The position numbers and the translations under genes were made by a program. The notes under the pieces were generated by a model. It was not told the origin of the DNA. It made no database searches and saw only the letters and a program-made list of their open reading frames with translations. A DNA stretch of 64,000 nt from Pocillopora verrucosa (taxonomy: Eukaryota > Cnidaria > Anthozoa > Scleractinia > Pocilloporidae). Of this stretch, positions 42,309 to 55,454 are shown piece by piece. The DNA is taken from assembly GCF_036669915.1 (NCBI RefSeq), contig NC_089313.1, positions 16,111,575 through 16,175,574 of the forward strand. Reading direction: 5' to 3'. The first letter of the stretch is position 1; every line of letters starts with the position of its first letter.

Positions 42309-45300
42309 TTAATTCTCATTTTGTCGATCCATGAGCCACCTTTCCACCTTCTGGATTTTAGTGTACATCCAGTGAATGTTTGTTTCGATTGTCTCTAGAA
42401 TTTTCTTACTGGATAACTGAATTAGGCGCATTCTTTGATGTTCCTCAAAGAAATCTTTGACCTGCAAGAAGAGTGTGAGAGTGGAGAAGTGGCGTTAATA
42501 ATGTTTAGGCAAATAAAAACATTGGTATGAATTAATAAAAACAAACTTTCAAATAATTTACACTGCAAGGCAGCAAGCCGTTCCATTTGGGATCTACAAT
42601 TGAAACCAGTCGCGCTTTTTAGGCAATTATTTGTATTCACTTCCGCTTCTCGTTGGATGTCTTTAATAGAACAACTTTCGATTCCGTGGCAAACGAAATC
42701 CGGTATTACTTTGGTTGTACTTCGCTGTGTTCTATAATTGTTAGAGAAAGCTCGCACCTTTCAATCAGTCAGATGCAGTACTAAAACCACGCAGATTGCT
42801 TGTTTTTGCGTTGGTTTCTCACTGCCTCCATGCGAAATATTCCTTCATTCTGGTTGGCCAGTGTGGGAAATTAAGGATGAGTGATTGATATGCTCACTGT
42901 TCTATGTGGGCCGCTTACTGTGGGATTTAAACTCGTTTTATTTACTAATGCAGTGACGTTGAACAATTATGCAGTGACAAATTGATAAGACTGTCTATGT
43001 AGCTGCTGAAACAACACAACTTCTACAAAAAGTTTTGTTTTTACCTTTCTAAGGTCTTTTCGTGTGTTGAGATTTTCTGTTGTTTTTTCTAAGAGAAATG
43101 CTACTGTTCTTGATTCATTACCAAACCTAGAGGAAAAATGTTTTCTCAGTCAGTGAGCTGAACAAACAGAATTCATCATCCGCCGTTCTGTAAAAGACCA
43201 CAGACGTTGTCAAAATGTAGTAAGTGCGAAAAGTTTCGCACGAAGCGCCGGCGAGTGTGCCACTAACGTTCTTCGCACATTTTGACGCCTTCTGTGATCT
43301 GTTACCAAACAGACGCACGGTAACAAGGATATCTATATGTTCCATAAAATAAAGAAGAAAAATATTGTTATTGGTGATGTCATCTATGCGTCCGTCCTCC
43401 AATAGATCATAAGTAAATAACCTATCAAAACGCACGTATTATTAAGCTTACAAGAAATAAAAATACTTCCTTCTGGTGTCTCACCAACATTAATGTTAAT
43501 CGTTATTCAGCTGCCAAGAACTTTCCCGCACCTATGACAAGTCATCCTTTATGAGGATATCATTCAGAACACGCATTTAAAGAAAAGATCAGGGAAAAAG
43601 ATCTTTTAATAGTTTTGAGGAAGTCTAAGATAAAATGGAATCGCTCTTATTGTTTCATTCACTATACCTTTTAACTATTTTTTTGAAGTTCTTGTCAAAA
43701 AATTTCCAAGCCAGCCGTCGTCCATCAGGGTTACTCGCTACAGTCCCAATAATTTGAATGAAGTCTTGGGGGCGGACCTCGGCACTGCTCATCAAAACTT
43801 TCTTTAACAATCTATTACACAGAGGAAGACATTGCATGAAGTTCGTTAACAAGTTTCAAGAGTAATTTTTCTTGAACGTTTGGTTTGGAATGAAATTGGT
43901 GGAGCATTCACTCTGAAGTCAACTATTAAAAAACTGCACGCGATTATTTCACGGACTAGGGTTGTAACTGAAATGCACTGCTCTACTTCCTTGCCTAACA
44001 GGCCTCTAAATAACTGCGGGAGTGATCTGAAACAGTGTGTCAGAGAGTAGCAGACCTGTGCTACTTAGTGTCACCCTCTGGGTGCCTCCGCAACTCATTA
44101 GTGTCCAGTCTATTTCTAGGAGATCTCTCGTATGCGATTTGAAAGTATGATCACCATCATCATCATTATCATTGTCATTCTCAAGTCGGGTTTTCCGAGC
44201 TCAGTCCTAAGTAAATAAATGCATGAAAGCATGCATGAATCAATGAATGAAGGAATGAATGAATAATGTGGGTTTTGAGCCTCCTACCTTTTCAAAACGT
44301 TTTTATCCCGTGTAGCACCTAAAGCCGAGATAATCTTTTCTCTCTCTGCTGCATTTTTGCATTCCTTGTATTTTCTCCATAAAATTTCCCACTCAATTTG
44401 GCCTCCGTATTTAACAGCTGTGTAGTAAATAATCTTCCTAAGGTGTGGCATGATGGGTTTGCTTCTATAAACAAATAAATTTTTAAGAGTTTTTAATTGG
44501 TTACGAGAATATAGTAAACCCGTCAGACCCGGTGGTATGCGACTGTCAAATTTATGACTGTTACACCACCTACGTGTCAACCGCTGTCTGACTTCTATTG
44601 GAGAAAAAAAAATGGCGCTAGTACTTGAATGAATGAACAGTCTTATAGTAATGTATATTTAAATAGAATGTGCACAAGGTGTTTACCGTTAAGAATGACT
44701 CATGGTTGCCGCTCAGAAGGTGAGCTATGTCTTTTCATTATTTTCACGAACTCGTGTTCTTCCTGGTAAACCAGATTTGCCGACTCAATGATGGTGCAGT
44801 TCACCAGAGTACCTTGTAGCGACGCAATGGCACAACCACTTAACGATCCAAAAAAGACAATATATATCTCAATAGCTTAATATCGTTATTATCTGATTTT
44901 GTTGTGTAGTTTCATGACATACCGACATAGCGAACTCCTCAAGGCGTTATGACGTTTTGTCATTTAATATGTTCTACTTCCGGTTATGTGAATCAGGCTA
45001 ATTTTAGGCCAATAAAAAGTAATACACGCCCGTAAATAAGGTAATAATATACATGGGAAAAAATATGCGCCTCTGATTGGCTGAAAACGAGTGCATTTTT
45101 TCATGTGCAAAGTTGTAACGCGAGTGCAAATTACAAATAGCGCGCGCGTGCTGCCAAAATTTCGTTCCTCATAAATTTTCCAAGGTTACAAATCGCCCTC
45201 GCCCAACGGGCAGGTGCAATTTTGTCGCCTGTGAAAAATTTATTCGTGCTTGTTAACACCAAATTGCACTCGAAATCATGTTGTTACCTGTACTAATTTT

Positions 45301-48300
45301 TCATGTTATAGAAAAGAGATTCAAAATATAGTGACGTAGCTTCTTGAAAAGATCACAGAAACATTAGGACAAGCACAATTTTCTCTTACCCATTGACCTT
45401 TGACCAGTCGTTGAACAACTTTTTGGACTTGTTCACGCACTCTGTGTTACCGTGTGAACACAGAGTAGAGAGGGTCAGATAACGAAGAGATCTGAAAGAA
45501 AAGAAGAGATTAATAACTGTGTTATTCAGCAGTTTCCCGTTCTTTGTTAAAATCGACGTAATTTTAAAACAAACTGAGTGATAGCTGGACTGCAAAAAGT
45601 CCATTTTTTTCCAAATCAATGCTCACAAAGAGTAAAGCGCAGAAATGGTGGTTTGTCGCATGTGAATACTCCAAGCCTCGCAATCCCCGGCGCAATTACG
45701 TCACAATTCATTTCCATGCAAGCAAGCAGTCTTAAAGGTTAGATTTGATTGAACGTAAATTCTTACTTGTCAATTAGTTCTCCCGTATCCTTCCATCCAA
45801 GGATCATTCCCAAATGCTTTATTTTTTCCACGATAAATTGCTTGTTGCAATTAAAAAATTAAAAAATTTACCAGTCAGCACTAAGAGGAAGTAATGTTAG
45901 TACTTGCTACAATAAATACGACAATTTTTTTTAAATGATTACTTCGAATAGTTAGGAGAAAGAAGTGATGAATCTTCGCAAAAGGCGTTTGTGATTTTAC
46001 GACTTTTCCCTTCAGTCAAAGAACAACGGGAGTACTAGCGACCTGTGCGAAATCCGACACTATAATGTTGCCTAGCAACTAAGTTAATGGTGGGTATTCG
46101 GATATTTCCGGGGAATGAACCTCTTTTATGGGTTACGCAGTCTCCCACAGTCGTACCCTTTTTCAAAAGAAAAAGAGGATGATTTTTATGTGTAGGCTTT
46201 GTCAAGCGATGAAAAATTCTTTTCTGGATTCTTGGGTTGAATCTATCAATGACCGCTACCTGGTACAGCTTGTAGGAAGCTCTTGAGCTCAGCATGTTTC
46301 CAATGTAAGCCATTGATCGCAGAGTGACTGCCCATGGTACATACTCAAGTTCGTGGTTTATATACTCAATCATTTGCAATGCAATTTTGTACTCTAGCAC
46401 GCCCGTTCTGAAGGAAAATAATAAAGATGTTGAAAGCTACATTACAACACATTCTTAAAGGTTAGATCTCTTTAAAATGATCATCTCTTACATTGCTCGA
46501 GGGTGGCGTCAGATGAGAGTCCCCAGTGAACTATTATTATCGTAGTCTATCGCTCTCGATTTGGAAAGAAATCCTATGTTGAGAATTTTACTCAGGTGGA
46601 CGACCTGTGCGATGTCTATTCGCTATTCGCGAAAATATTTACAGTCCATCAGGAAAATAACTTGCAGTCGGATAGTATTCTCCTCAAAACATACAGCCTG
46701 GAGTCTAAAAAATAACTTCTGAAGAAATTCCCTTTGGAAATTCCCTTTGGCATTCTCTTTGGAATATGGCTTTTATGACCCATTCGGTGTCTTAGCTCGA
46801 TCATCTCTTGGCAACACACTACTCAAAAAACAAACTTAAAACAAACCAACTAACAAAACATTGCAAAACAAGAATAAACAAACAAACACAAAAGAACCAA
46901 AGACGAGCCCTTACGATTAAATCAAGTTTCGCTTTACCTCGCTAAACTCAGTGCATCGTCTATCAAACCACTCCTGTCTGATGGACTTAGTACCTTGAAG
47001 ACAAAAATACAAGAAAAATCGGTTAAGCTGGAATCTCACGTTGGGTAGCTGTCGTTCCGTAACATGCTCGTAGTTTTGGTTCTATCTCGCCGACTGCTTC
47101 GTATCTTGAGTAACTCTAGCTTTCCTTTAATTTAATTGATTCGATTGTATCTCGCGTAAGTTTAGCTGTCCATTTACTTGATTGTAACGTTTGTATCTCG
47201 CACAACTTTAACTGTTCTTTCACTTGATTGTTTCGTTTTTAACTCGCGCAACTTTAGCAGTCTTTTCATTTGATTGTAACGTTTGTATCTCGTGCAACTT
47301 CAGCTTTCCTTTCATTTGATAGTTATGTTTGAATCTCGCGCAACTTCAACATTCCTTTCTTTTATTGTTACGTTTGTATCTCGCGCAACTCTAGCTTTCC
47401 TTTCATTTGATAGTTATGTTTGTATCTCGCGCAACTTTGGCAGTCCTTTCATTTGATTATTACGTTTGTATCTCACACAACTTTAGCATTCCTTTCATTT
47501 GATTGTTACGTTTATATCTTGTGCAACTTAAGCTGTCCTTTCATTTGATTGTTACGTTTGTATCTCCCGCAACTTTAGCTGTACTTTCACTTGATTATTA
47601 CGTTTGTATCTCGCGCAACTTTAGCTGTTCATTCATTTGATTGTTATGTTGGTATCTCGCGCAGCTTTAGCTGTCCTTTCATTTGATTGTTACGTTTGTA
47701 TCTCGTGCAACTTTAACTGTCCTTTCACTTGATCATTACGTTTGTATCGCGCGCAACTTTAGCTATCCTTTCATTTGATTGTTACGTTTGTGTCTCGTGC
47801 AACTTAAGCTGTCCTTTCATTTGATTGTTACGTTTGTGTCTCGTGCAACTTAAGCTGTCCTTTCATTTGATTGTTACGTTTGTGTCTCGTGCAACTTAAG
47901 CTGTCCTTTCATTTGATTGTTACGTTTGTGTCTCGCGCAGCTTAAGCTGTCCTTTCATTTGATTGTTACGTTTGTGTCTCGTGCAGCTTAAGCTGTCCTT
48001 TCATTTGATTGTTACGTTTGTGTCTTGCGCAGCTTAAGCTGTCCTTTCATTTGATCATTACGTTTGTATTTCGTGCAACTTGAGCTGTCTTTTCATTTGA
48101 CTATTACGTTTGTATTTCGCAAAACTTTAGCAGTCTTTTCATTTGATTATTACGTTTGTATCTCGCACAACTTTGGCTGTTCTTTCATTTGATTGTTACG
48201 TTTGTATCTCGTGCAACTTTAGCAGTCCTTCCATTTGATTGTTACGTTTGTATCTCGCGTAAACAGACTTATAGCCAAATCTAATTGAGACCTGGTCAAT

Positions 48301-51300
48301 TCGAACGCCTTACATTGCATATTTCGTCTGCTTTGATTTTTCGTCAGTTTTGTTATATTCTTCGAAAAATTTCTGCTGTGATTAGTTTTGCGACTTGCTG
48401 GATTTCTGACAAATATTGATAAGGGTAGCTGGTGCATAAAAAATCTTTTCTTGCAACTGACAGTTGACATTACAGGTTAATACTTTACCGTGTGATTGTG
48501 AAGTAGTTGCTGACTCAGTCTTTCCCAGTTTTCCTTGTCATAGTTGACTCGATAAAAGCCTGTTTGTCCTACGTTTGCCTTAAACCAACCAGACTCGCTG
48601 AAGGATAGCTGAAATGTAACTAGGAATTGAAAGCATATATTTCTGTAAGCGTCAAAGACAGAACGACTGGAACAGAGCAATCGTTAGTTGAGAATAAGAA
48701 GCAATCAGGGATTGCATTGGTTTTCCTCCACTGTGCACTGTGATTGATCTAGAAAACTCAAGCCACTTCTCAACCAATCAAATCTAAGATGAAAAACAGT
48801 GGCGACTTGGTCTCTTGTCTTTGCTGCACTTGATGCCATTTAACTATATGCACTTGGATTTCATTGGCTGCTTATGATTACGTTTTTGTCTTAATTGTCA
48901 ACGTAAACGATACGTCAATGGGATCACACAGTATTGGAATTCTCACCTGAAGTCTTGTTTATCCAAACTGTATTGATACTATCATGTGAATCCCTGGTAA
49001 TGTATGTCAGCGGAATGAACCATCCAGGTCTGAATAAGGGGTGAAGAAATGTGAGATTTTAGGATTAGCTTTGGGTTAATGTTTTTATGAGCTGCTTTGA
49101 AGTAAAGAGTCTACCAAAACATGTTGGGAAATGTGTGGGGAAGTGATGGCCGATGTTAGGCTCAAAAATAATTAAGTGTTTTAAAGCGAAAGTCAAGAAC
49201 GTGTGGCGATTTAAATTTTCGCTGAGGTCTTCTTTTCCATTCTAAAACAGTTGAACAGTTGTTTTTAGCAAATCTCTAAATCAAAAGCACAGAAAGTCTC
49301 AACGTTTGACGCGTTGTTTAAACATGCCCCCAAAAATTTTATTGCACGTGGCTTGGTGACCTCTATTGAAAGGTATTTGCTATGCTTCCAAAGTGCGAAA
49401 ATAACTATAAAGAAAATCCCAACACTCGGAAAAGATGACAATAAACTTACGTTTCTGTATGTCCATCTTTTAAATGTTGCGAAGTAAAATCTCGGAAGAA
49501 TCTTTTCTGACTCGCTGTGTACGACAAGCGGCCATCTTTTTTCTGAGTGTTGTCGCTGATTATAGATATAACAGGAAATCCTTTTTGGCTCACCCATGGA
49601 GCCATTACTGTTGCAACATCTAAATGATTTTCAGTGGCCTGTGTATGAAGTCAAAAGCTCTATTGGGTTTTGTTCTGTGTTATAGTACTAATCCTGAGTT
49701 ATACATTAATGTCATGAGAATACAGGGAATTACCGCAGACCAAAACAGCTTTGTCTAAGAAGTCTGACGCGCTGTTGACTATCGAAACTTTCTGTCGTGT
49801 TTTTCATCTTTTCAACACCAACAATTTCAAAAGGGGGGGGGGCCGACACAATGAGAAGTATACATTAAGCACTCACCAAACTCATCGCTTTCCAAAGATC
49901 CAACGCCTTGGCATTTGAAAATTGGTGATCCTTTAGGTAAATCTAAATCGAGAGGTGAAGGAAAACTCTTTTAAAAATGTGTAGAGGATTAAGTTTATAC
50001 TTTGTAATTTCTGAAGGAATAAAATGGGAGGTTGAAAAAAAAATCAGCGGAAATAAACAAGAAACGATGCCTGATTTGCCTAGGAGTTTAATACCTGAAT
50101 TCCTCTTCTGAAAGTTTCTACTCCGAGGAAGTTTTGCATCATTCTAATGAGGGCTGAACTCTGTAAAATCAAACATTTGTGAGAAATAATAGTCGTTATT
50201 AGCAAGCCACAGTCGTTAGATCTCTGACAATAGCGCACGGATATTTGAAAATAGTTCGGAATCGTACCTTGTGGTATGTTATTTTATCCACGATTTCGTT
50301 TATTTCTGCTGGATTGTGAACTTTAACAGACACAGGATGAGTATACATTGAGCTGTCTACATCAAGAGCTTCTCTCGACGTATCCAGTATGAATTGGTCT
50401 TCCTATAACACAAAAAATACCTAAATTCTAATTTTTAAGCACAGAGATATGTTTCGTTACCTCAAACTCTGTGGAAGTGATTTTTTTGAAAACACCTCTC
50501 CTTAAAGGGTGGGTATCTATTTTAGCTTACTCTTCACTTTTGTTTTCATTAGATGAGTCAAAGAGGCCTGGAGAAGAAAAGGTACTAGAAAGCGGGGGAT
50601 GATGAGATGGTAGCCATTGAAAGATGCAGTAACATCTATTGAAGATCAGGACCAATGGAGAACTTTTCTGAAGGGCCGCAGGTTACGTTCGGGAGACTAA
50701 GAGTATTGGTAAGTAGTGCTCTTACCCTTTTCCACTGATTGTTATAGTTATCAGTGGCAAGATATTCCATGTAGACAGCGAATCCTTCATTCAACCACAA
50801 GTCATTCCACCATTTCATTGTCACTAAGTTGCCAAACCACTGAAAGAAGTAAGAAAGAAGTATTTAAGTCATTCGTGTACGGAAGTGACTAGTCATTCTC
50901 CCTACTAGCTGCTATACATTTCTTTCTGAATTGGTAGAGAGAAGCTGGAGTTATATCAATATAACACCTTTTAGCTAGTAATTTTGTCCCTTCTCGTCAC
51001 CGAAGATAAGAAGCGACAACCAATAAAAACTTCAAAGAACTAAGACAAGTTACAGTCGTTTGCAGAAGTAGTGGTGAAATATGACCAGTAGAAGGAAAAC
51101 TGTTCACCAAGCGACCCCCCCCCCCCTTTCCCTTCGCAGTGTTGCAAGCTAAGCAGTATCTTGTACAAAACATTGAATTGGAGAAGGGGGGGTTGCTATT
51201 GGTTTTTTACACTAAATTTTTTCTTGGCCATTCAATGAAATCGGGAAACACATTTTTGCTCAAGGTGTCTCAAAATTTTTTGAAACTGGTTGTAGCAGCA

Positions 51301-54300
51301 CACTAAGTTCAAAATAGAACCATACACCAAAATATTGAGTTTGGTGTCGACACATCTGCTTGCGCAAGTATCTTGATGCGGTGAAAACATTGCCCGTACC
51401 TGGTGCGCAAGTTCATGATTCACAATCATGGTAACCAGTTTCTTATCAGCCACGCTTCCGGTGCTCGGATCAAACAGTACAGCAGATTCACGAAATGTAA
51501 CTAGTCCCCAGTTTTCCATAGCACCACCCATATCTGGAATTGCTATGAGATCTGTAAAACAATGATTTGAACGATTTCAGAAATAATAAATTACTATATC
51601 AGGTAGGAATTACTTGTCAAACGCTGTTGTGAAATTCTGACTCACTTTAGACCTCATGGTGAATTAGGTGTGGTCTACTTTGCGTCCTCCCTCAATCATT
51701 TGGGTGAGTGGGAGAGGGAGGGAGGGGTTGGTATATTCTGGTCGTGTTTCGATGAAATTAACCTGATCCCCCCATAATGTTCTGTAGAATTCTTATGATC
51801 CTCACCTTGCTGGCATTTAACTGATGGTCAATTTTCTTAAGTTCCCTCTATATACTCTTTTTGCAACGACTGATTCCTCAGCTTTCTCCCTGAAAACCTT
51901 GTAACCTTCCCCAAAATTCTCCCCCCCCCCTTCCCCGTGCTATAAATAGTGAATGTTCCCTAGCAATAGCTTATGAGCAGTCAGAAGTTATTAACCAAGT
52001 GAGGAAGGGCCAATTGTAATACTTCTCAGTCTTTAACCTACCTAACTTAGGAAGTGGATACGGAACCTTGAAGAAATCTTCGTAATATTCCAACGTGCGC
52101 TTGGCAACATCGAGAGCAAAGTCCACACTGTGTATAGCATCAGGCTTAGACCACACTCTTATCTAAAAAATATCACAAGCATCAAATTTAAACCTGGTGT
52201 ATCACCAACGAGTTCTCTGATTTAGCATTCGGAGTTAATGAGGATTAAATGCTTGCAGGCAACTTAGAATTTTACTTATCCCCCGCTTTTTTTTGTTAAG
52301 TCACCAAGCTTTTCACGAGATTTGAGCTCTTTCACAGTACGTGATTTACTTAGATGTCGATTAGATGTTTCTCCTGTTGTTTCAAAAGAAAGGGTTTCGA
52401 TGTCCTTCTTCATTCTAAAATGTGTTCCAATATTCATGAGATTAATTCAGAAAAAAAGATGTCTCGAGACTGTTCAATTTTAACACAGGCTAATTGTGGT
52501 GGTAATCAAAGGATATAGCGATTGTTAGAAGCTGTATTCAGGAATTTTTCAGGATAATCGTAATTTCCACTGCTTAATTGAAGTGATTTGTATTCTTGAA
52601 TGCATTATTTTGACTATATCTAAACCTCATCCGCCGAATAATATAAGATGGCAGTTTTACAATCGAGATTGATAGCTGAAATATTCTGGTGCAAAAAAAT
52701 GGACGGAGTATTCACAATTAAGAAAAGAAGTAGATAGGATATCCTTGAAAATCTTTCCTCTAACGATACTAAGGGTGCTTTCTAAGTCTTGCCAAATTAA
52801 ACGAACTATCTATACCTGAGGTTTGGTAATGTTTTGTACAATCGTCTTTGTTAATGGACATTCAGAGCTTCATTACATCTTGCGGTTAGTCCGCCAGCAA
52901 AGAAGCTTGAAAAGTCACTGGTTCCACTCAATTACGTCAGTTGTCAGAACTGCCCCTTTCCATTTATGGACATAACGGTCCAATCGGCCTCTTCTGACGA
53001 TTGGAAAGCCCTCATAATTAGTTAAGTTGTGACCTGGAAGTCTTACTTGTGGAGTCTTACACCGTGAAATTTAACTCCAGGTCAATTATCCTACCTTTCT
53101 GTCACTCTTAGTTTTTGACTCTCTATACTCAAAGTCACACACGATAAACGCCACCAGATACGTTGGCATAGGAACGCTTGCACTGAAACGGCTCTCCACA
53201 AGACCATCGTGTCTTTTGTCACTCGACTCTAGAGGCATGTTGGACAGCGCTTTGTGATTGTCGTCATGTGCTACAGTGATGTGGAAAACCGCTTTAAATG
53301 CGGGCTCGTCGAAACATGGAAATGCCGAGCGAGCGTTTGTAGCCTCGAACTGAGTTGTGGCTAGGTATCTGCAATTTGAAATCAAAGATACATTCAGGGA
53401 TTGACTAGAACAGATTAAAAATCATGAAGCATAGTTGATTGTCCCGTGGCAACGCACTGAATTCAGGTTTGAATTTATGTATCTCTAGTCGCTGTTTGAA
53501 CGCTTGATATCTCAATTTGCCCAATCCTCGCTACTGTCTTCATCGAATTTTTCATGAAAATCTTTCTTAGAATTTGGTGTTGAATCAAACAAAACCCTCC
53601 CGATAATTTTTCCTCATTCTCATCACATGTCTGCTTAAAAATGTATCAATATTGTAAGGAGAAAATATTTATTGGTCACTAACCTGACTTGTCCGCTTTT
53701 CGTCTTGTAGCTACTTCGATAAAATCCCTCCATGTTTTTAGATAGAACTCCACTGAATTCCATATTAAGTGAATATCTTTCTTTTTCTTTGAGCTCCTCA
53801 TTTGTGGCAATCAAATATTGTTGATTTTCCTTGTGCTGCATTCGTCTTACAATCGTTAAACGTTTTTGTTTTGAATCTGTGAGTTGTATTTCTCCAACGC
53901 TGAGATCGCGCATGTGTAATATTAAGTTCTTCGTTGGTTGAAAGCATCGAAGTAAGATGTTAACTGTGCCTGTAAACTTGAACGTTGTTAAATTTGGATG
54001 GATATAAATGCGGTAGGATAGTGGAAGAACTTGTTTTGGTAGGCGAATGTTGTTATGCGGGAATGGCATTCCCTTGTCAAGAGTTGATTGTCTAACGGAC
54101 GGTTCTTGGTTTCGCTTGAATTTAAACACCAAACTAAAGTCTTCGCTGTACCCATTGATGAAAGTGTAAACTGTCGAAACAGCAATGATCAAAGCCACGC
54201 TAAACGCCAAAGCGAGGGGAAAGAGTCGGGAGACCGCCATGAAACCACAACGGTCAATAACAGCGTTTGTACCCAGATTTTTTAAATAATTGTTTTCGAT

Positions 54301-54342
54301 TTTGCGGTCAATGGTTCGTCGGGCAAATCTATTAGCTTGCAA
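42309..54342 (-). CDS. Aminopeptidase N-like M1 metalloprotease (paralog 1)
   Basis: Type II membrane zinc exopeptidase that would remove N-terminal residues from extracellular peptides. Minus-strand exons: 53684-54342, 53095-53368, 52042-52162, 51400-51551, 50726-50839, 50268-50402, 50095-50160, 49877-49942, 49451-49638, 48947-49029, 48489-48619, 46938-46993, 46260-46407, 45767-45840, 45390-45491, 44288-44464, 43668-43811, 43045-43126, 42309-42461; 2925 nt, 974 aa, complete. A 35-40-residue cytoplasmic tail precedes one membrane segment (about 41-61). The GAMEN exopeptidase loop is at 361-365. Zinc ligands come from HELAH (397-401) and Glu420 in LNEGF, and the transition-state Tyr is about 483, so it should be active. 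The C-terminal ERAP1-like helical domain is whole ([16 protein letters not shown], final VKDFFEEH block). One residue is missing just before GAMEN. Met35 is an alternative start. Confidence 0.94.
43198..43298. repeat. Foldback element with inner perfect hairpin
   Basis: Outer arms: ccacagacgttgtcaaaatg at 43198 pairs with cattttgacgccttctgtg ending about 43295, with few mismatches. Inside, gtgcgaaa-ag-tttcgcac (43224-43241) is a perfect 8-bp hairpin. It lies in the intron between exons 17 and 18 of aminopeptidase paralog 1 and is likely a MITE remnant. Confidence 0.65.
44211..44270. repeat. GAAT-type microsatellite
   Basis: Short run of imperfect gaatgaatg and gcatgaa units about 20 bp downstream of exon 16 of aminopeptidase paralog 1 (in its intron). 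Confidence 0.65.
45000..45300. repeat. CpG-rich dispersed repeat candidate
   Basis: Stretch in the intron between exons 15 and 16 of aminopeptidase 1, with blocks ctgattggctgaaaacgagtg, gcgcgcgcgtgctgcc and two imperfect copies of a gtgcaaattac/gtgcaattttg/ttgcactcgaaat pattern. Its base composition differs from the flanks. I cannot name the family. Confidence 0.35.
47101..48262. repeat. 46-bp minisatellite, about 25 copies
   Basis: Tandem array of a 46-bp unit reading ctcgcgcaactttagctgtc then ctttcatttg then attgttacgtttgtat, within the 1.5-kb intron between exons 11 and 12 of aminopeptidase paralog 1. The left end is degenerate. The block at about 47,780-48,060 is nearly uniform and shares a cttaagctgtcc variant, the pattern left by local homogenisation. 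The unit is 46 bp, which is not a multiple of three, and no long frame runs through it. Confidence 0.9.
48720..48900. repeat. CCAAT/CATTGG-rich dispersed repeat
   Basis: Contains aaccaatcaaat and, about 90 bp on, gatttcattggctgcttatg, which matches the CATTGG blocks of the array at 24718-25040. It lies in the intron between exons 10 and 11 of aminopeptidase 1. Confidence 0.45.
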
Positions 54343-55454
54343 CAGGTGTCAATGACAGGTCGTTTTATAGAAGACTGAGAAGTTAGAGTAGCTTAATACA
54401 ATTTGATCATTCAATGTCGCCTCTCTAACTCTGAAACGGAACAAATTGAATTTCTTTGCCGTAACTCAAGGCAGGTCAACTCCTTTAAAAGTAGGGATCA
54501 ATGTCAGCATCTGAGCAACTGTCCACCTACCCCTCTCCGAACCCAACAACAGTTAAGGTTAATGTTAGGTTCGGGGAGGGGTAGTTGGGTAGTTGGGCAG
54601 TTGCCCAGATACTGATATTGATCCAAAAAAAGAAACTCTCGAGGTATAAAAAAGTAATACTATAAAAAATAAACATCAAATAAACATCAAAGGATGATTT
54701 GTGGTTATCTTTCTTTACATGAAAAAATCATGAGATTTCTTTTAAAATTGGATTTCGAATGTATTTGTACCAGTAAATCTGTTGTCATGACACCAAAACA
54801 ATTTTCTTAACTGATTTAGCTACTCCTTCGAAAGGGTCAGTTTTATCCTAAATACGAAATTAAAATTTTGGCGCCTGTAGCTTGATAATCATCGGTTCAA
54901 GTCGGAGCAAAGTTTCAGGAGACAAATTTCTCTCTTGTTAGATGAGTTTGAACGTGCGCAGTGCTTCCCAGATTTTCAAATGGATTCCTTTTGCTGGTCC
55001 CAGAGTTATTCGCGGGCATCTGCGAAGTCGAGCACGAACCGGAAATGAGAAGTGCGCTGGCCACCTGTGTCAACCTGCTGCTTTCTTGAATGAACTAAAT
55101 TCATCTCTTTAAGGAGTTTTTTATTTCACTCACTGTTTTTCCTGCATCATCGAACAAGAAACAAAACTTTACAGAGGATTTAAACGCTTCATTACCATAG
55201 GTTAATGCGAAAACCTAATGTTTTTACACATCATTTGATCTTGTTGCGCGCGCGCTTTTTAGCCCGTCTTCCTATTGGTGGATTCTGTATTTACATCACT
55301 ATTGCTGCTTGGGGATCGTTGTAAATATCTCAAATTAGACACCTAAAATAATCGCATGATCTTATTGGTATAGAAAACCATAGGCAGATCTGGCAAAACC
55401 GTGAACGAGCGTGGGAAGGTAAAAAAAGAAAAGCAAAAGTTGTGATTTTTACTG
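54343..55454. promoter_or_regulatory. Divergent intergenic region of the two aminopeptidase genes
   Basis: 1.1 kb between the start codons of two head-to-head aminopeptidase paralogs, so both promoters are here. It contains the 130-bp foldback element at 54495-54624. A gcgcgcgcgc tract at about 55,244-55,253 lies closer to paralog 2. No shared TATA box is evident. Confidence 0.6.
54495..54624. repeat. 130-bp foldback element in the aminopeptidase intergenic region
   Basis: The left arm ggatcaatgtcagcatctga...ctacccctctccgaac is matched in reverse by the right arm gttcggggaggggtag...cagatactgatattgatcc, around a short centre with aacagttaaggttaatgtt. The arms are about 50 bp each with few mismatches. 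This is the form of a MITE or similar non-autonomous DNA element. Confidence 0.8.

Noticed and set aside
42422..42757. 111-codon minus-strand frame near the aminopeptidase 1 end
   Set aside because: It overlaps the intron and the last exon in the wrong frame; the last exon reads VKDFFEEH in another frame and ends at 42309.
44720..44836. Minus-strand stretch with acceptor-like cttgtagc/acaag and an open frame, between aminopeptidase 1 exons 15 and 16
   Set aside because: Exons 15 and 16 join in frame without it and already give the full family sequence; the translation has no M1 similarity.
47101..48262. 46-bp regular repeat array as a possible CRISPR
   Set aside because: The whole 46-bp unit repeats with no unique spacers, it lies in an intron of an animal gene, and no cas genes are near.
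48489..48611. Nearer tttcag acceptor for aminopeptidase 1 exon 11
   Set aside because: It would put the conserved [10 protein letters not shown] block out of frame with exon 10; the acceptor that starts the exon at 48619 keeps it in frame.
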